The notes beneath the pieces are model-generated. The model searched no databases and had not been told where the DNA came from. It was given only the letters and a program-made list of their open reading frames with translations. From Deltaproteobacteria bacterium (GTDB taxonomy: Bacteria; Myxococcota_A; Polyangia; Polyangiales; JADJMO01): a stretch of DNA of 64,000 nt. A program made the translations under genes and the position numbers. Below, piece after piece: positions 57,021 to 64,000 of the stretch (positions are counted from its first letter, which is position 1; each line of letters begins with the position of its first letter). The stretch is from contig JACPFM010000187.1 in the NCBI GenBank assembly GCA_016182965.1, forward strand, positions 1-64,000. Reading direction: 5' to 3'.

Positions 57021-57055
57021 GACGACTGACGACTGACGACTGACGACTGAGGACT
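57021..57055. repeat. Heptanucleotide array (GACGACT)4 plus GAGGACT in the infC leader
   Basis: Four exact units and one with a single change, ending 22 bases before the infC start. The same unit, with its complement, occurs at 60435-60526. Being so close to a ribosome binding site (AGAGG at 57060), it could affect infC translation. Confidence 0.85.
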
Positions 57056-57077
57056 CCAGAGAGGAAAACCAGAGCAC

Positions 57078-57779
57078 ATGGGCTTCGGCCGTCGTCCGAT
57101 GGATCCGCGCGACAAGCGCCCGATGCAGACTCGCGTGAACCACCGCATCCGCGTCCCGGAGGTCCGCCTCATCGGGGCCGACGGGCAGCCCGTCGGGGTG
57201 GTGGCCACGCACGAAGCGCTGCGAATGGCGCAGGACGCGGGCCTCGATCTCGTCGAAGTGAACGCGAAGAGCGATCCGCCGGTCTGCAAGATCCTCGACT
57301 TCGGGAAGATGAAGTACGAGGACAAGAAGAAGGCCGCCGAGGCGCGTCGCAAGCAGACCGTCATCGAGATCAAGGAGCTCAAGCTCCGCCCGAAGACCGA
57401 CGATCACGACCTCCAGGTCAAGATCAACCACGCGCGGCGCTTCCTCGAGTTCGGCAACAAGGTGAAGTTCACGGTCCGCTTCCGCGGCCGCGAGATCACC
57501 CACCCCGAGCGCGCCTCGATGCAGCTCGAGCAGATCCTCCGCGCGGTCGAGGACCTCTCCCAGGTCGAGCTCAACCCGCGGCTCGACGGGCGCACCATGA
57601 TCCTCCAGGTCGCGCCCAAGCCCCAGGTGCTGCACCGCGCCCAGCAGGCGAAGGCGGCCGCCGAGAAGGCGCGCGCCACGGCCACCGCAGAGGGCAAGGT
57701 CCTGCCGCCCGAGCCGGAGATGCCCGAAGACGACTCGGCCCAGCAGGACGAGGACGACGACGAGGACGACGAGTCCTGA
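57078..57779 (+). CDS. infC: Translation initiation factor IF-3
   Basis: 233 aa. N-domain (NHRIRVPEVRLIGADGQPVG ... DLVEVNAKSDPPVCKILDFG), lysine linker, C-domain (VKFTVRFRGREITHPERA). The C-terminal 60 residues are an extra Ala/Lys then highly acidic tail (DEDDDEDDES). IF-3 often starts with a rare codon (ATT) for autoregulation; this one starts with ATG 57078. rpmI and rplT, the usual next genes, are not downstream. Confidence 0.96.
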   Translation: MGFGRRPMDPRDKRPMQTRVNHRIRVPEVRLIGADGQPVGVVATHEALRMAQDAGLDLVEVNAKSDPPVCKILDFGKMKYEDKKKAAEARRKQTVIEIKELKLRPKTDDHDLQVKINHARRFLEFGNKVKFTVRFRGREITHPERASMQLEQILRAVEDLSQVELNPRLDGRTMILQVAPKPQVLHRAQQAKAAAEKARATATAEGKVLPPEPEMPEDDSAQQDEDDDEDDES

Positions 57780-57844
57780 CCGGGGGGCGCGCTCCCCTGC
57801 GGTCCCCTGTTTGACTCCGCGCGCCGAGGCCCCAAGCTCTCGGC

Positions 57845-59041
57845 GTGCGGTCTTTTTGGGGCGTGCTCCTCGGGCTAGTGCTGCCGTGCACGGCGATCGC
57901 CGGTGCGCCGCCGAAGAGCGACCACGTGTGCGCGCCGGGCGAGGGCAAGGCGCCGTGCTTCGTCGGTCGCGTGCGCATGTGCGGGAAGGACGGCGCGCTC
58001 GCCGCGTGCTCCTGCCCGCCCGGCAGCCTCGAGCCGAAGGCTGGCAAGGGCGCGTGCGTCGACGATCCGACGCCGTTCGTCGCCGCCTGCGTCGTCCCCG
58101 ACGCGACCCTCGGCAAGACCCTCGCCGTCCACCTCGAGCTCGGCACGCTGGAGCTGCCGCCGCTGACCACGGTCGAGGTCCTCGGGGCCTCCGACGCGAT
58201 CGGGCGGGCCGCCAAGGACGACGCCACCGATGTCGAGCTGATCCGCGGCGCCGAGGCGTGGGAGTCGATCGAGGGCTCGTCGGCGTGGTCGGCCAACGAC
58301 GAGAAGGGCGCCAAGAAGAAGGGCAAGCTCGCCGCGCGCGATCAGGCCGTCGAGCGCGCGATCTCGGTCCGCAAGCGCTTCCTCGCGCGCTTCGTGCAGC
58401 ACCCGCGCCTCGACGAGCAGCGGGTCGCCCAGGCGCGCGCGCTGCTGCGTCGCGCCGCGTACGCCGTCGTCGGTCAGACCGTCGCCGCCGATCGCAAGCT
58501 CGCGCGCGCCACCCTCGAGGCCGTGGTGCTCGGCGGCGTGGGCGGCGCCGGGAGCAAGGCCAGCCGCGACGCCGCCTTCATGCTCGCCGAGCAGGCCGTG
58601 CGCGATCGCGAGTGGCTGCTGGTGATCGCGCACGAGGAGCGCGTGCTCAAGTGGGCCGCGAGCAAGACCAACGCCGACGATCACCCGTTCCTCGCCGCCG
58701 CCTCGGCCCGTCTCGCCCAGGCGCGCCTCGAGACCGCCGATCTCGCGCGCGCGAAGCTGGCGCTCGACGAGGCGATCTCGGTCGGGGTGTCCTGCTCGCC
58801 GCGCGCCGAGTGCGTCTCGGCGGCGAGCGCGGCGCGCAAGGTGGTCGCGGCGACGTGGGCGGCGACGTCCACCCCCGCGCGCGCGACGTACAAGCTGTTG
58901 ATGAAAGGCGCCATGCCGCGCCACGAGCGCGTGCGCCCGCTGCTGCAGCTCGCCGAGCTGTACGCGCACGGCAGCGGATCGGGCTGCGCCGAGGCGGCCG
59001 AGGAGGCGCGCGCCTGGGAGCAGATCGTCCCGCAGACTTGA
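57845..59041 (+). CDS. Exported protein, unknown
   Basis: 398 aa from GTG 57845. Signal peptide (GVLLGLVLPCTAIAG), a short Cys-rich domain (CAPGEGKAPCFVGRVRMCGK ... CSCPPGS) and a long alpha-helical region of TPR-like helices (SARLAQARLETADLARAKLA). Probably periplasmic; no enzyme motif. Confidence 0.7.
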   Translation: MRSFWGVLLGLVLPCTAIAGAPPKSDHVCAPGEGKAPCFVGRVRMCGKDGALAACSCPPGSLEPKAGKGACVDDPTPFVAACVVPDATLGKTLAVHLELGTLELPPLTTVEVLGASDAIGRAAKDDATDVELIRGAEAWESIEGSSAWSANDEKGAKKKGKLAARDQAVERAISVRKRFLARFVQHPRLDEQRVAQARALLRRAAYAVVGQTVAADRKLARATLEAVVLGGVGGAGSKASRDAAFMLAEQAVRDREWLLVIAHEERVLKWAASKTNADDHPFLAAASARLAQARLETADLARAKLALDEAISVGVSCSPRAECVSAASAARKVVAATWAATSTPARATYKLLMKGAMPRHERVRPLLQLAELYAHGSGSGCAEAAEEARAWEQIVPQT

Positions 59042-59075
59042 CGGACGGGGCGCCGGCCCGCGACGCTTCGCCGCG

Positions 59076-60377
59076 ATGAAGCCGGCTCGCTTCGGGGTGG
59101 TGATCGCCGCGCTGCTCGGCTGCGCCGGCGCGAAGGACGAGCCGCCGCCGTCGACGGCCATCTGCGGCGCGCGGCCGGAGATCGACGGCGTCTGCGTCGG
59201 CGTCTCCGAAGCGCCGATCTGCGGCGCGACGGCGTGCACCGACGGCGTGACCTGCGCGCGCGTGCACACCGTCGACGGCGCCGCCGCGCTCGATGCGGCC
59301 GCCGCCGGCGCCGTCTCCGGCGATTGCCTCGCGCTGCTGCCCGGCAGCTACGGCGCGCTCGCCGTGGCCCCCGGCGTGCACGTGCTCGGCCGCGGCCAGA
59401 CGGCGGTGAAGGTGAAGTCCGTGCGGGTCAGCGGCGCAGGCCGCTCGCTCGTCCGCGGCATCTCCGTCGAGAGCGGCGGCATCGTGTCCGTGCGCGCCAC
59501 GCTCGAGATCGACCGCGTCGCGGTGCGCGGCGCCGCCGACCGCGCGATCGACGTGACCGACGCCGACGTCCTCGTGCGCGAGACGACGCTCGACGGGGGA
59601 GGGGCGGGCGGCCTGGTTTCGCGCTGCAACGGCGCCTGCGCGCCGGGCAAGCGTCCGAAGGTCACCCTCCGCACGACGTGGCTCCACGATCAGCGCCGGC
59701 TCGGCGTGCTCGCGCGGTCGGTCGACGTCGATCTGAGCCACGTCGTCATCGAGCGGACGCACGCGTCGTCGTTCCTCTTCGGCCGCGGCGTAGAGGTCGC
59801 GGCGCGATCGACGATCCAGGCTCGCATGGTGCGCATCGCCGACAGCGAAGACGCCGCGATCGCCATGTTCGACTCGGCGGGGACGCTCGGTCCCGGCCTC
59901 GAGCTGCTCCGCCCCGCGCGCGGCGTGCACTTCCAGGGCCTGCCCGAGGGTGGCGTCGTCCTCGACGGCTTCGTGGTCGAGGACGCGTCCGCCGTCGCCG
60001 TCTCCATCGGCGCGTCGTCGCGCGGCGTGACCGTGCGCAACGGCCGCCTCTCGCGGACGAAGATGCTGCGCGTCCCGGTCGACATCGGCGGCATGGAGGA
60101 CGTCGGCGACGGCATCGAGTGGGGCGAGGGTGCGCAGGCGTTCATCGAGCCCTCGGTGCGCATCGAGACGAGCGCGCGGAGGCCCGCGGTGCTGAAGGCG
60201 ACGGCCGAGGGTCGCTTCGCGGCGACGCTCGCGGGCGGCGACGAGCGCGTCGGCGTGTTCGTCGTCGGCGCCACCGGTCCGGCCTCGCACCCGGCGCTGA
60301 CGTTCGGCGACGGCATCAAGGTGGAGTACGGCGACAAGGTCCCGATGGGCGTCGACCCGGGCTCGCTGCCGCCGTGA
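59076..60377 (+). CDS. Lipoprotein with right-handed beta-helix
   Basis: 433 aa. Lipobox LLGC, Cys-rich start, then parallel beta-helix repeats of pectate-lyase type (SCLALLPGSYGALAVAPGVH-like opening; GGIVSVRATLEIDRVAVRGA). Such folds bind or cleave polysaccharides, but no catalytic residues are obvious. It is tandem with the preceding exported protein. Confidence 0.7.
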   Translation: MKPARFGVVIAALLGCAGAKDEPPPSTAICGARPEIDGVCVGVSEAPICGATACTDGVTCARVHTVDGAAALDAAAAGAVSGDCLALLPGSYGALAVAPGVHVLGRGQTAVKVKSVRVSGAGRSLVRGISVESGGIVSVRATLEIDRVAVRGAADRAIDVTDADVLVRETTLDGGGAGGLVSRCNGACAPGKRPKVTLRTTWLHDQRRLGVLARSVDVDLSHVVIERTHASSFLFGRGVEVAARSTIQARMVRIADSEDAAIAMFDSAGTLGPGLELLRPARGVHFQGLPEGGVVLDGFVVEDASAVAVSIGASSRGVTVRNGRLSRTKMLRVPVDIGGMEDVGDGIEWGEGAQAFIEPSVRIETSARRPAVLKATAEGRFAATLAGGDERVGVFVVGATGPASHPALTFGDGIKVEYGDKVPMGVDPGSLPP

Positions 60378-60434
60378 GTCAGCGGTCGCAATCGCGGGAG
60401 GTCGGATTGTGGCTGGCCGCGCAGACCGGGTCAT

Positions 60435-60526
60435 CAGTCGTCAGTCGTCAGTCGTCAGGCGAGAGCGAGAATTTCTCCAGTCGGCTGGGCTGATGACTGA
60501 TGACTGATGACTGACGACTGACGACC
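60435..60526. repeat. Inverted pair of heptamer arrays, (CAGTCGT)3 and (GATGACT)3(GACGACT)2
   Basis: Left array 60435-60458; right array 60492-60526. The right array is the reverse complement of the left if G-U pairs are allowed (GATGACT versus GACGACT), giving a stem of about 24 bp with a 33-base loop. It separates convergent genes ending at 60377 and 60569 and can act as a bidirectional terminator. Confidence 0.88.
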
Positions 60527-60568
60527 AAGCCGACAGAGCGACAGGGAGGCAGTGTCCCACGAGCTGAT

Positions 60569-61369
60569 TCAGCGCCGAAACACCGGGAAGAACGTGCGCG
60601 GCGCGCGCTTCTTCCGCAAGCAACGTGTCGCCGCGCTCATGTAGCAGACGCTGATCGCGCGGCGCGCGCGGCCGGTGAGCGTGCGGCCGGAGCGGTGCCA
60701 GACGTAGTTGTGGATCAGCACCACCTCGCCGGCGCGCGCCGGCACGAGCACCTTGCGCGCCTCGGCGTCCTCCGCGCGTACGAGGTCGTCGGGGATCACG
60801 CCGCCGAGCCGCGTGGCGAGCCCGCCTCTGTGCGTCCCCGGCACGATCTCGAGGCAGCCTCCGTCTTCCGGCGCGTCGTCGAGCGCGGTCCAGACCTGCA
60901 GATCCGGATCGCGATCGAGGCCCCAGAACGTGCCGCCGTCCTGGTGCCACGGCAGATCGCTCCCGCCGCTCGCCGCCTTGTTCATGGCGATCGCGCGGTA
61001 GATGACCACGTCGCCCGAGATGCGCGCGCGCACCACCCGCTCGAAGGCGCGGTCGTCGAGGAAGGCGCGGAACAGCGGATCGAGCTCGAGCTTCTCGATC
61101 TTGCGATAGGCGAGCGACGGCCCCTGCCACCCGAGCCCGATGGGGGCGTCCTCGTAGCGGCCGGTCGCGCCGTCGTGCTGGTAGAACAGCCCCGGCCAGC
61201 GGACCTCGCCGAGCATGATCGCGTCGAGGCGCGCGCGCAGCGCCTCGAGCGTCGCGTCGGGGACCATCCGCCCGAGGCGCGCGAAGCCGTGCTCCTCGTA
61301 GTGGGCGAGCGCCGCGGCGAGCGCGTCGTCGGAGGGCTGGGTCAACGGTGGCAGATCAGTGTCGGGCAT
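60569..61369 (-). CDS. Phytanoyl-CoA dioxygenase (PhyH)-family oxygenase
   Basis: 266 aa. Fe(II)/2-oxoglutarate dioxygenase fold: iron ligands in LPWHQDGGTF (HxD) and VWHRSGRTL (distal His, with Arg for 2-oxoglutarate). ALDDAPEDGGCLEIVPGTHR is the PhyH signature. It hydroxylates a small lipid or metabolite. ATG 61369 lies inside the end of the aldo/keto reductase gene (14-base overlap), so both act from one mRNA. Confidence 0.9.
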   Translation of the reverse strand: MPDTDLPPLTQPSDDALAAALAHYEEHGFARLGRMVPDATLEALRARLDAIMLGEVRWPGLFYQHDGATGRYEDAPIGLGWQGPSLAYRKIEKLELDPLFRAFLDDRAFERVVRARISGDVVIYRAIAMNKAASGGSDLPWHQDGGTFWGLDRDPDLQVWTALDDAPEDGGCLEIVPGTHRGGLATRLGGVIPDDLVRAEDAEARKVLVPARAGEVVLIHNYVWHRSGRTLTGRARRAISVCYMSAATRCLRKKRAPRTFFPVFRR

Positions 61370-62330
61370 AGCGCGCGTTGGTGCCGGTGGCGGAGACGTT
61401 CAGGCGATCGATCTCCGCGCGCAGCTCGGGCGAGAGCGCGCGCGCGCAGGCGTCGAGCGCGGCGTCGAGGTGCGCGAGCGAGCCGGGGCCGACGAGGATC
61501 GAGTCGACGCCGGCGGCGCTGGCGACCCAGGCGTGGGCGAGGTCGGCGAGCGGCATCCCCGCGCGCGCGGCGATCGCGGCGTAGGCCTCGACCAGCGCGA
61601 AGTTGCGGTCGCTCCAGTAACGATCGAGGTAGAGCTTGTTGCCGTCGAAGCGCGAGCCCTTCGCCGGCTTCTCGCCTCGGCGGTGGCGGCCGGCGAGCAG
61701 CCCGCCGGCGAGCGCGTTGAACACCGTGGTGTGGACGCCGTGGCGCCGCGCGAACTCGAACCACTCGACGTCGAGCTGCCGGACCAGCAGGTTGTAGAGC
61801 AGCTGCGACACGCGCGGCGGCGCGACGCCGAGGCGGCTCGCGACGACGCGCGCCTCGAGGACCTCCCACGACGCGTAGTTCGACATGCCCCACGCGCGGA
61901 TCTTCCCGGCGGCGAGCGCGCGGCCGACCGCGTCGATCGTCTCGTCGATCGGGACCGCGTCGTCGGGCGCGTGCAGGTACCAGAGATCGATCGCGGCGAC
62001 GCCGAGGCGCGACAGGCTCTCGTCGAGGGCGCGCAGCATGCGCTCGGGCGCGAGCCCCTCGCGCCCGGCTGAGTCCGCGAGGCGCATCATCCCGACCTTC
62101 GTCGCGATCGAGACCGGCAAGCCCAGCTCCCGCACCGCGCGGCCGACGATCCGCTCCGACGCGCCGTCGCCGTAGACGTTCGCGGTGTCGAAGAGGCGCA
62201 CGTCGCGCTCGCTCGCGCGCGCCATGACGCGCCGCGCCTCGTCCTCCGGCGTGCGCTTGCCGAAGTTCATCGTGCCGAGCGCCACGATCGGTGGCGCGCC
62301 GGGCGCGCGCGGCTCGAGGTATCGGCTCAT
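61356..62330 (-). CDS. Aldo/keto reductase
   Basis: 324 aa. Tetrad: Asp and Tyr in FDTANVYGDG, Lys in ATKVGMM, His in WYLHAPDD. Full-length TIM barrel of the AKR family (predicted AKR12/13-like). Oxidises or reduces a carbonyl with NADPH. It overlaps the PhyH gene and probably works on the same metabolite. Confidence 0.9.
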   Translation of the reverse strand: MSRYLEPRAPGAPPIVALGTMNFGKRTPEDEARRVMARASERDVRLFDTANVYGDGASERIVGRAVRELGLPVSIATKVGMMRLADSAGREGLAPERMLRALDESLSRLGVAAIDLWYLHAPDDAVPIDETIDAVGRALAAGKIRAWGMSNYASWEVLEARVVASRLGVAPPRVSQLLYNLLVRQLDVEWFEFARRHGVHTTVFNALAGGLLAGRHRRGEKPAKGSRFDGNKLYLDRYWSDRNFALVEAYAAIAARAGMPLADLAHAWVASAAGVDSILVGPGSLAHLDAALDACARALSPELRAEIDRLNVSATGTNARYARH

Positions 62331-62450
62331 GGGAGGCAAGGGTGCCACGGATCCCCAGCCGCGCGGCGCCGCTCCCCCATGGCACGGCGCATCGGGGGGC
62401 GGCGGAGCGCGCTCGGTGAACGGAAGCGGGCGGCGTGCTAAAGAAGGAGT

Positions 62451-62804
62451 GTGCCCGGCGATGAAACCACGAGGACCACGAAGAAGCGCGACCGCGCGGT
62501 CATCGTCGGCGAGCTCGCCGAGAAGAAGGGGCTCGCCGTCCTGCGTCAGCGCGGCGAGGACGCCCCGGTCGAGGCCGGCGTCGTGCGAGGCGTGCGCGAG
62601 GGCGAGCCGATCACCGGCGAGCTGGTCAACCTGAAGCCCACCGCCGAGGACCCTCGCGTCTGCGACGTCGAGGTGCTCCACGACGCGCGCCCCGCCGCGG
62701 CGGCGGCGCACGCCGGGCCGGCGCGCGTGGCGAGCGAGGCGTATCGCTCCGGGTGGGACGCGCTGTTCGGCGGTCAGCCTCCGACCGGCGGCGACCTCAA
62801 CTGA
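62451..62804 (+). CDS. Conserved-looking hypothetical protein
   Basis: 117 aa from GTG 62451. Basic N-terminus then beta-rich core (RAVIVGELAEKKGLAVLRQR ... REGEPITGELVNLKP). A TGCTAAAG box ends six bases before the start and contains AAGGAG, so promoter and ribosome site overlap. Its end overlaps a convergent gene by eight bases. Confidence 0.6.
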   Translation: MPGDETTRTTKKRDRAVIVGELAEKKGLAVLRQRGEDAPVEAGVVRGVREGEPITGELVNLKPTAEDPRVCDVEVLHDARPAAAAAHAGPARVASEAYRSGWDALFGGQPPTGGDLN

Positions 62805-63306
62805 CGACCTCGCGCGGCATCAGCAGCTCGCGGACGGAGTGCGCGTCCGGCAAAGACAGCGCCGCCGCGACGTCGCGGAACACCACGTCGACGAGCTTGC
62901 CGTTCGGTGGATCGGCGAGCTCGGCGATGCGCTCGAGCCAGACCTGCGCGTCCTCGGCGTTGCGCAGCTCCCCGAGCGTGCGGGTGAGCTCGTCGCGCAT
63001 CGTCTGGTCGACGACGCGCCGGCCCGCGAGCCACGCCTTCACGATCAGCGCGCCGCGCAGGGCAGGGTGGGCGAGCAGCCAGCCGCGCGCCCAAGGCGGG
63101 GGATCGCCGCCGTGATCGATGAGCGCGTCGAGCGTGGCGATGCGGTCCTCGAGGACCTCGGGCGGGAGCCGATCGAGCTCCGCGAGCGCGCCGGGGAACT
63201 CGCGCGCGAGCGCGCGCAGGGCCCGCCGATCGCGATCGGGCCGCCAGCGCTCGCCGCGCAGCGCGCGCATGCGCCGGTACTTCTCGCGGAGCTCCGCGAG
63301 CGTCAT
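62797..63306 (-). CDS. Hypothetical helical protein coupled to the transglutaminase-like gene
   Basis: 169 aa. All-helical, Arg/Leu/Glu-rich (TLAELREKYRRMRALRGERW). ATG 63306 overlaps the upstream stop (ATGA), so it is translated with it. Family unknown. Confidence 0.65.
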   Translation of the reverse strand: MTLAELREKYRRMRALRGERWRPDRDRRALRALAREFPGALAELDRLPPEVLEDRIATLDALIDHGGDPPPWARGWLLAHPALRGALIVKAWLAGRRVVDQTMRDELTRTLGELRNAEDAQVWLERIAELADPPNGKLVDVVFRDVAAALSLPDAHSVRELLMPREVVS

Positions 63307-64000
63307 TCGCTGCTGCCCTGGCCGCAGGTGCCGGCGCCGGGCGTGTGCGCGACGAGCGTGTACTCGCCGAGGTTCGCCTCGCGCGGGATCGCGAGCTTGC
63401 CCTCGTAGTTGCCGTCGGCGTCGGTGGGCAGCGTGCCGACCACCCGCTCGCCGGCGGTGTTGCTGGAGATCTTGAAGTCCACGCGCACGCTCTTGCAGGG
63501 CGCGCCGCTCGCATCGACGACGCGGCCCTTCACCACGAACTCGCGGAGGCGGAGCAGCTCGAGCGCGTCTTCGCTCGGCGCTCCGGGGACCGCGAGCGTC
63601 ACCTTCGACGGCGGCGCGGTGGACGGCGCCGAGCCCGACGCGCTCGAGGGAGGCGAGGGCGGCGGCGTGGGCGAGGTGGTGCCGCCGCCGGTCGGCCCGG
63701 TGCCGGGCGACGGGGACGAGGGCGGGAGCAGATCGCTGCCCTTGGTCGCGCCCGCGGGCCACGAGTACGGATCGTCGGGCGACGAATACGCCGGCTGCTC
63801 CTTCTCGGGCTTCTCGGTCTTGTCGTCGAGGAGGCGACCGGCGCCGCCGAGGTCGATGCGATACCAGAGCGAGCCGTTGCCGACCTCGACCCAGGCGTGC
63901 GCCTCGTTGTGCACGAAGCGCGTGGGGATCTTCATCGACAGCGCGGTGATGAGGAACCCGAACGCGCGGTGGCGGCAGACGCCCTTCTTGGCGCGCACGA
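63303..64000 (-). CDS. Transglutaminase-like secreted protein (partial, 5' end outside window)
   Basis: The visible 231 residues begin within a transglutaminase-like core: Cys in KKGVCRHRAF, His in NEAHAWVEV, Asp in WYRIDLGG, the full catalytic triad. A Pro/Ser/Thr-rich linker leads to a beta domain with VVDASGAPCKSVRVDFKISS, of the carboxypeptidase-regulatory type. The start lies beyond 64000. Probably a cell-envelope protease or crosslinker. Confidence 0.78.
   Translation of the reverse strand, partial: VRAKKGVCRHRAFGFLITALSMKIPTRFVHNEAHAWVEVGNGSLWYRIDLGGAGRLLDDKTEKPEKEQPAYSSPDDPYSWPAGATKGSDLLPPSSPSPGTGPTGGGTTSPTPPPSPPSSASGSAPSTAPPSKVTLAVPGAPSEDALELLRLREFVVKGRVVDASGAPCKSVRVDFKISSNTAGERVVGTLPTDADGNYEGKLAIPREANLGEYTLVAHTPGAGTCGQGSSE

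Overview
The window is very GC-rich, densely coded chromosomal DNA that looks like a myxobacterium (phylum Myxococcota, probably a Polyangia relative). The evidence is a MYXO-CTERM tail on a secreted metalloprotease, many Cys-rich lipoproteins with Stig-like, DUF4215-like or metal-binding repeats, a Hanks-type Ser/Thr kinase with a C-terminal membrane anchor, and strong C/G bias at third codon positions. Housekeeping markers (argB, leuS, thrS, infC, tRNA-Val) show it is chromosome. I saw no rRNA, CRISPR array or complete insertion sequence.

Layout. 1-8.1 kb, minus strand: a zinc-ribbon membrane protein, then a coupled cassette of ketosynthase, fatty acyl-AMP ligase, NAD-dependent reductase/epimerase, acyl carrier protein and B12-binding radical SAM enzyme, followed by a VLCAD-like acyl-CoA dehydrogenase. 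This reads as a dedicated carrier-protein-bound fatty-acid tailoring pathway with unknown product. 8.3-15.5 kb: a CBS protein; argB coupled to a pseudo-methyltransferase and a methyltransferase; leuS; a lipoprotein. 15.8-17.6 kb: a Phd-VapC module beside the tail of a lost molybdopterin oxidoreductase, then a crotonase. 17.8-24.6 kb: lipoproteins and a MacAB-like four-gene ABC export operon. 24.8-32 kb: small proteins, a CBS protein, an AhpD-like protein, PilZ, an acyl-CoA dehydrogenase and a beta-CASP ribonuclease, ending in a G-rich hexanucleotide tract. 32.4-35.6 kb: a REP-associated tyrosine transposase and a gene graveyard (broken amidase, broken histone deacetylase, two orphan tails). 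35.7-41.4 kb: a response regulator divergent from a LexA/CI-type repressor across a perfect palindrome, a small ccm-like operon, a type III secretion inner-rod-like protein, a Ser/Thr kinase and a SUMF1-fold protein. 41.5-54.5 kb: a lipoprotein esterase, a nucleotidyltransferase toxin-antitoxin-like pair, a divergent ClpB, a PlsC-like acyltransferase, a hydrolase, Cys-rich lipoproteins and the MYXO-CTERM protease. 54.6-64 kb: tRNA-Val, thrS, infC, envelope proteins, a PhyH dioxygenase with an aldo/keto reductase, and a truncated transglutaminase-like protein.

Two window-wide patterns stand out. (1) At least seven genes on both strands carry a TANNNT hexamer ending 6-7 bases before the start codon and no good Shine-Dalgarno, the geometry of leaderless mRNAs; four more have it 9-10 bases away. 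(2) Six intergenic spacers carry heptanucleotide tandem arrays, several with an inverted partner array, so the spacer RNA could fold into a long hairpin. The units differ in sequence but are always 7 bp.
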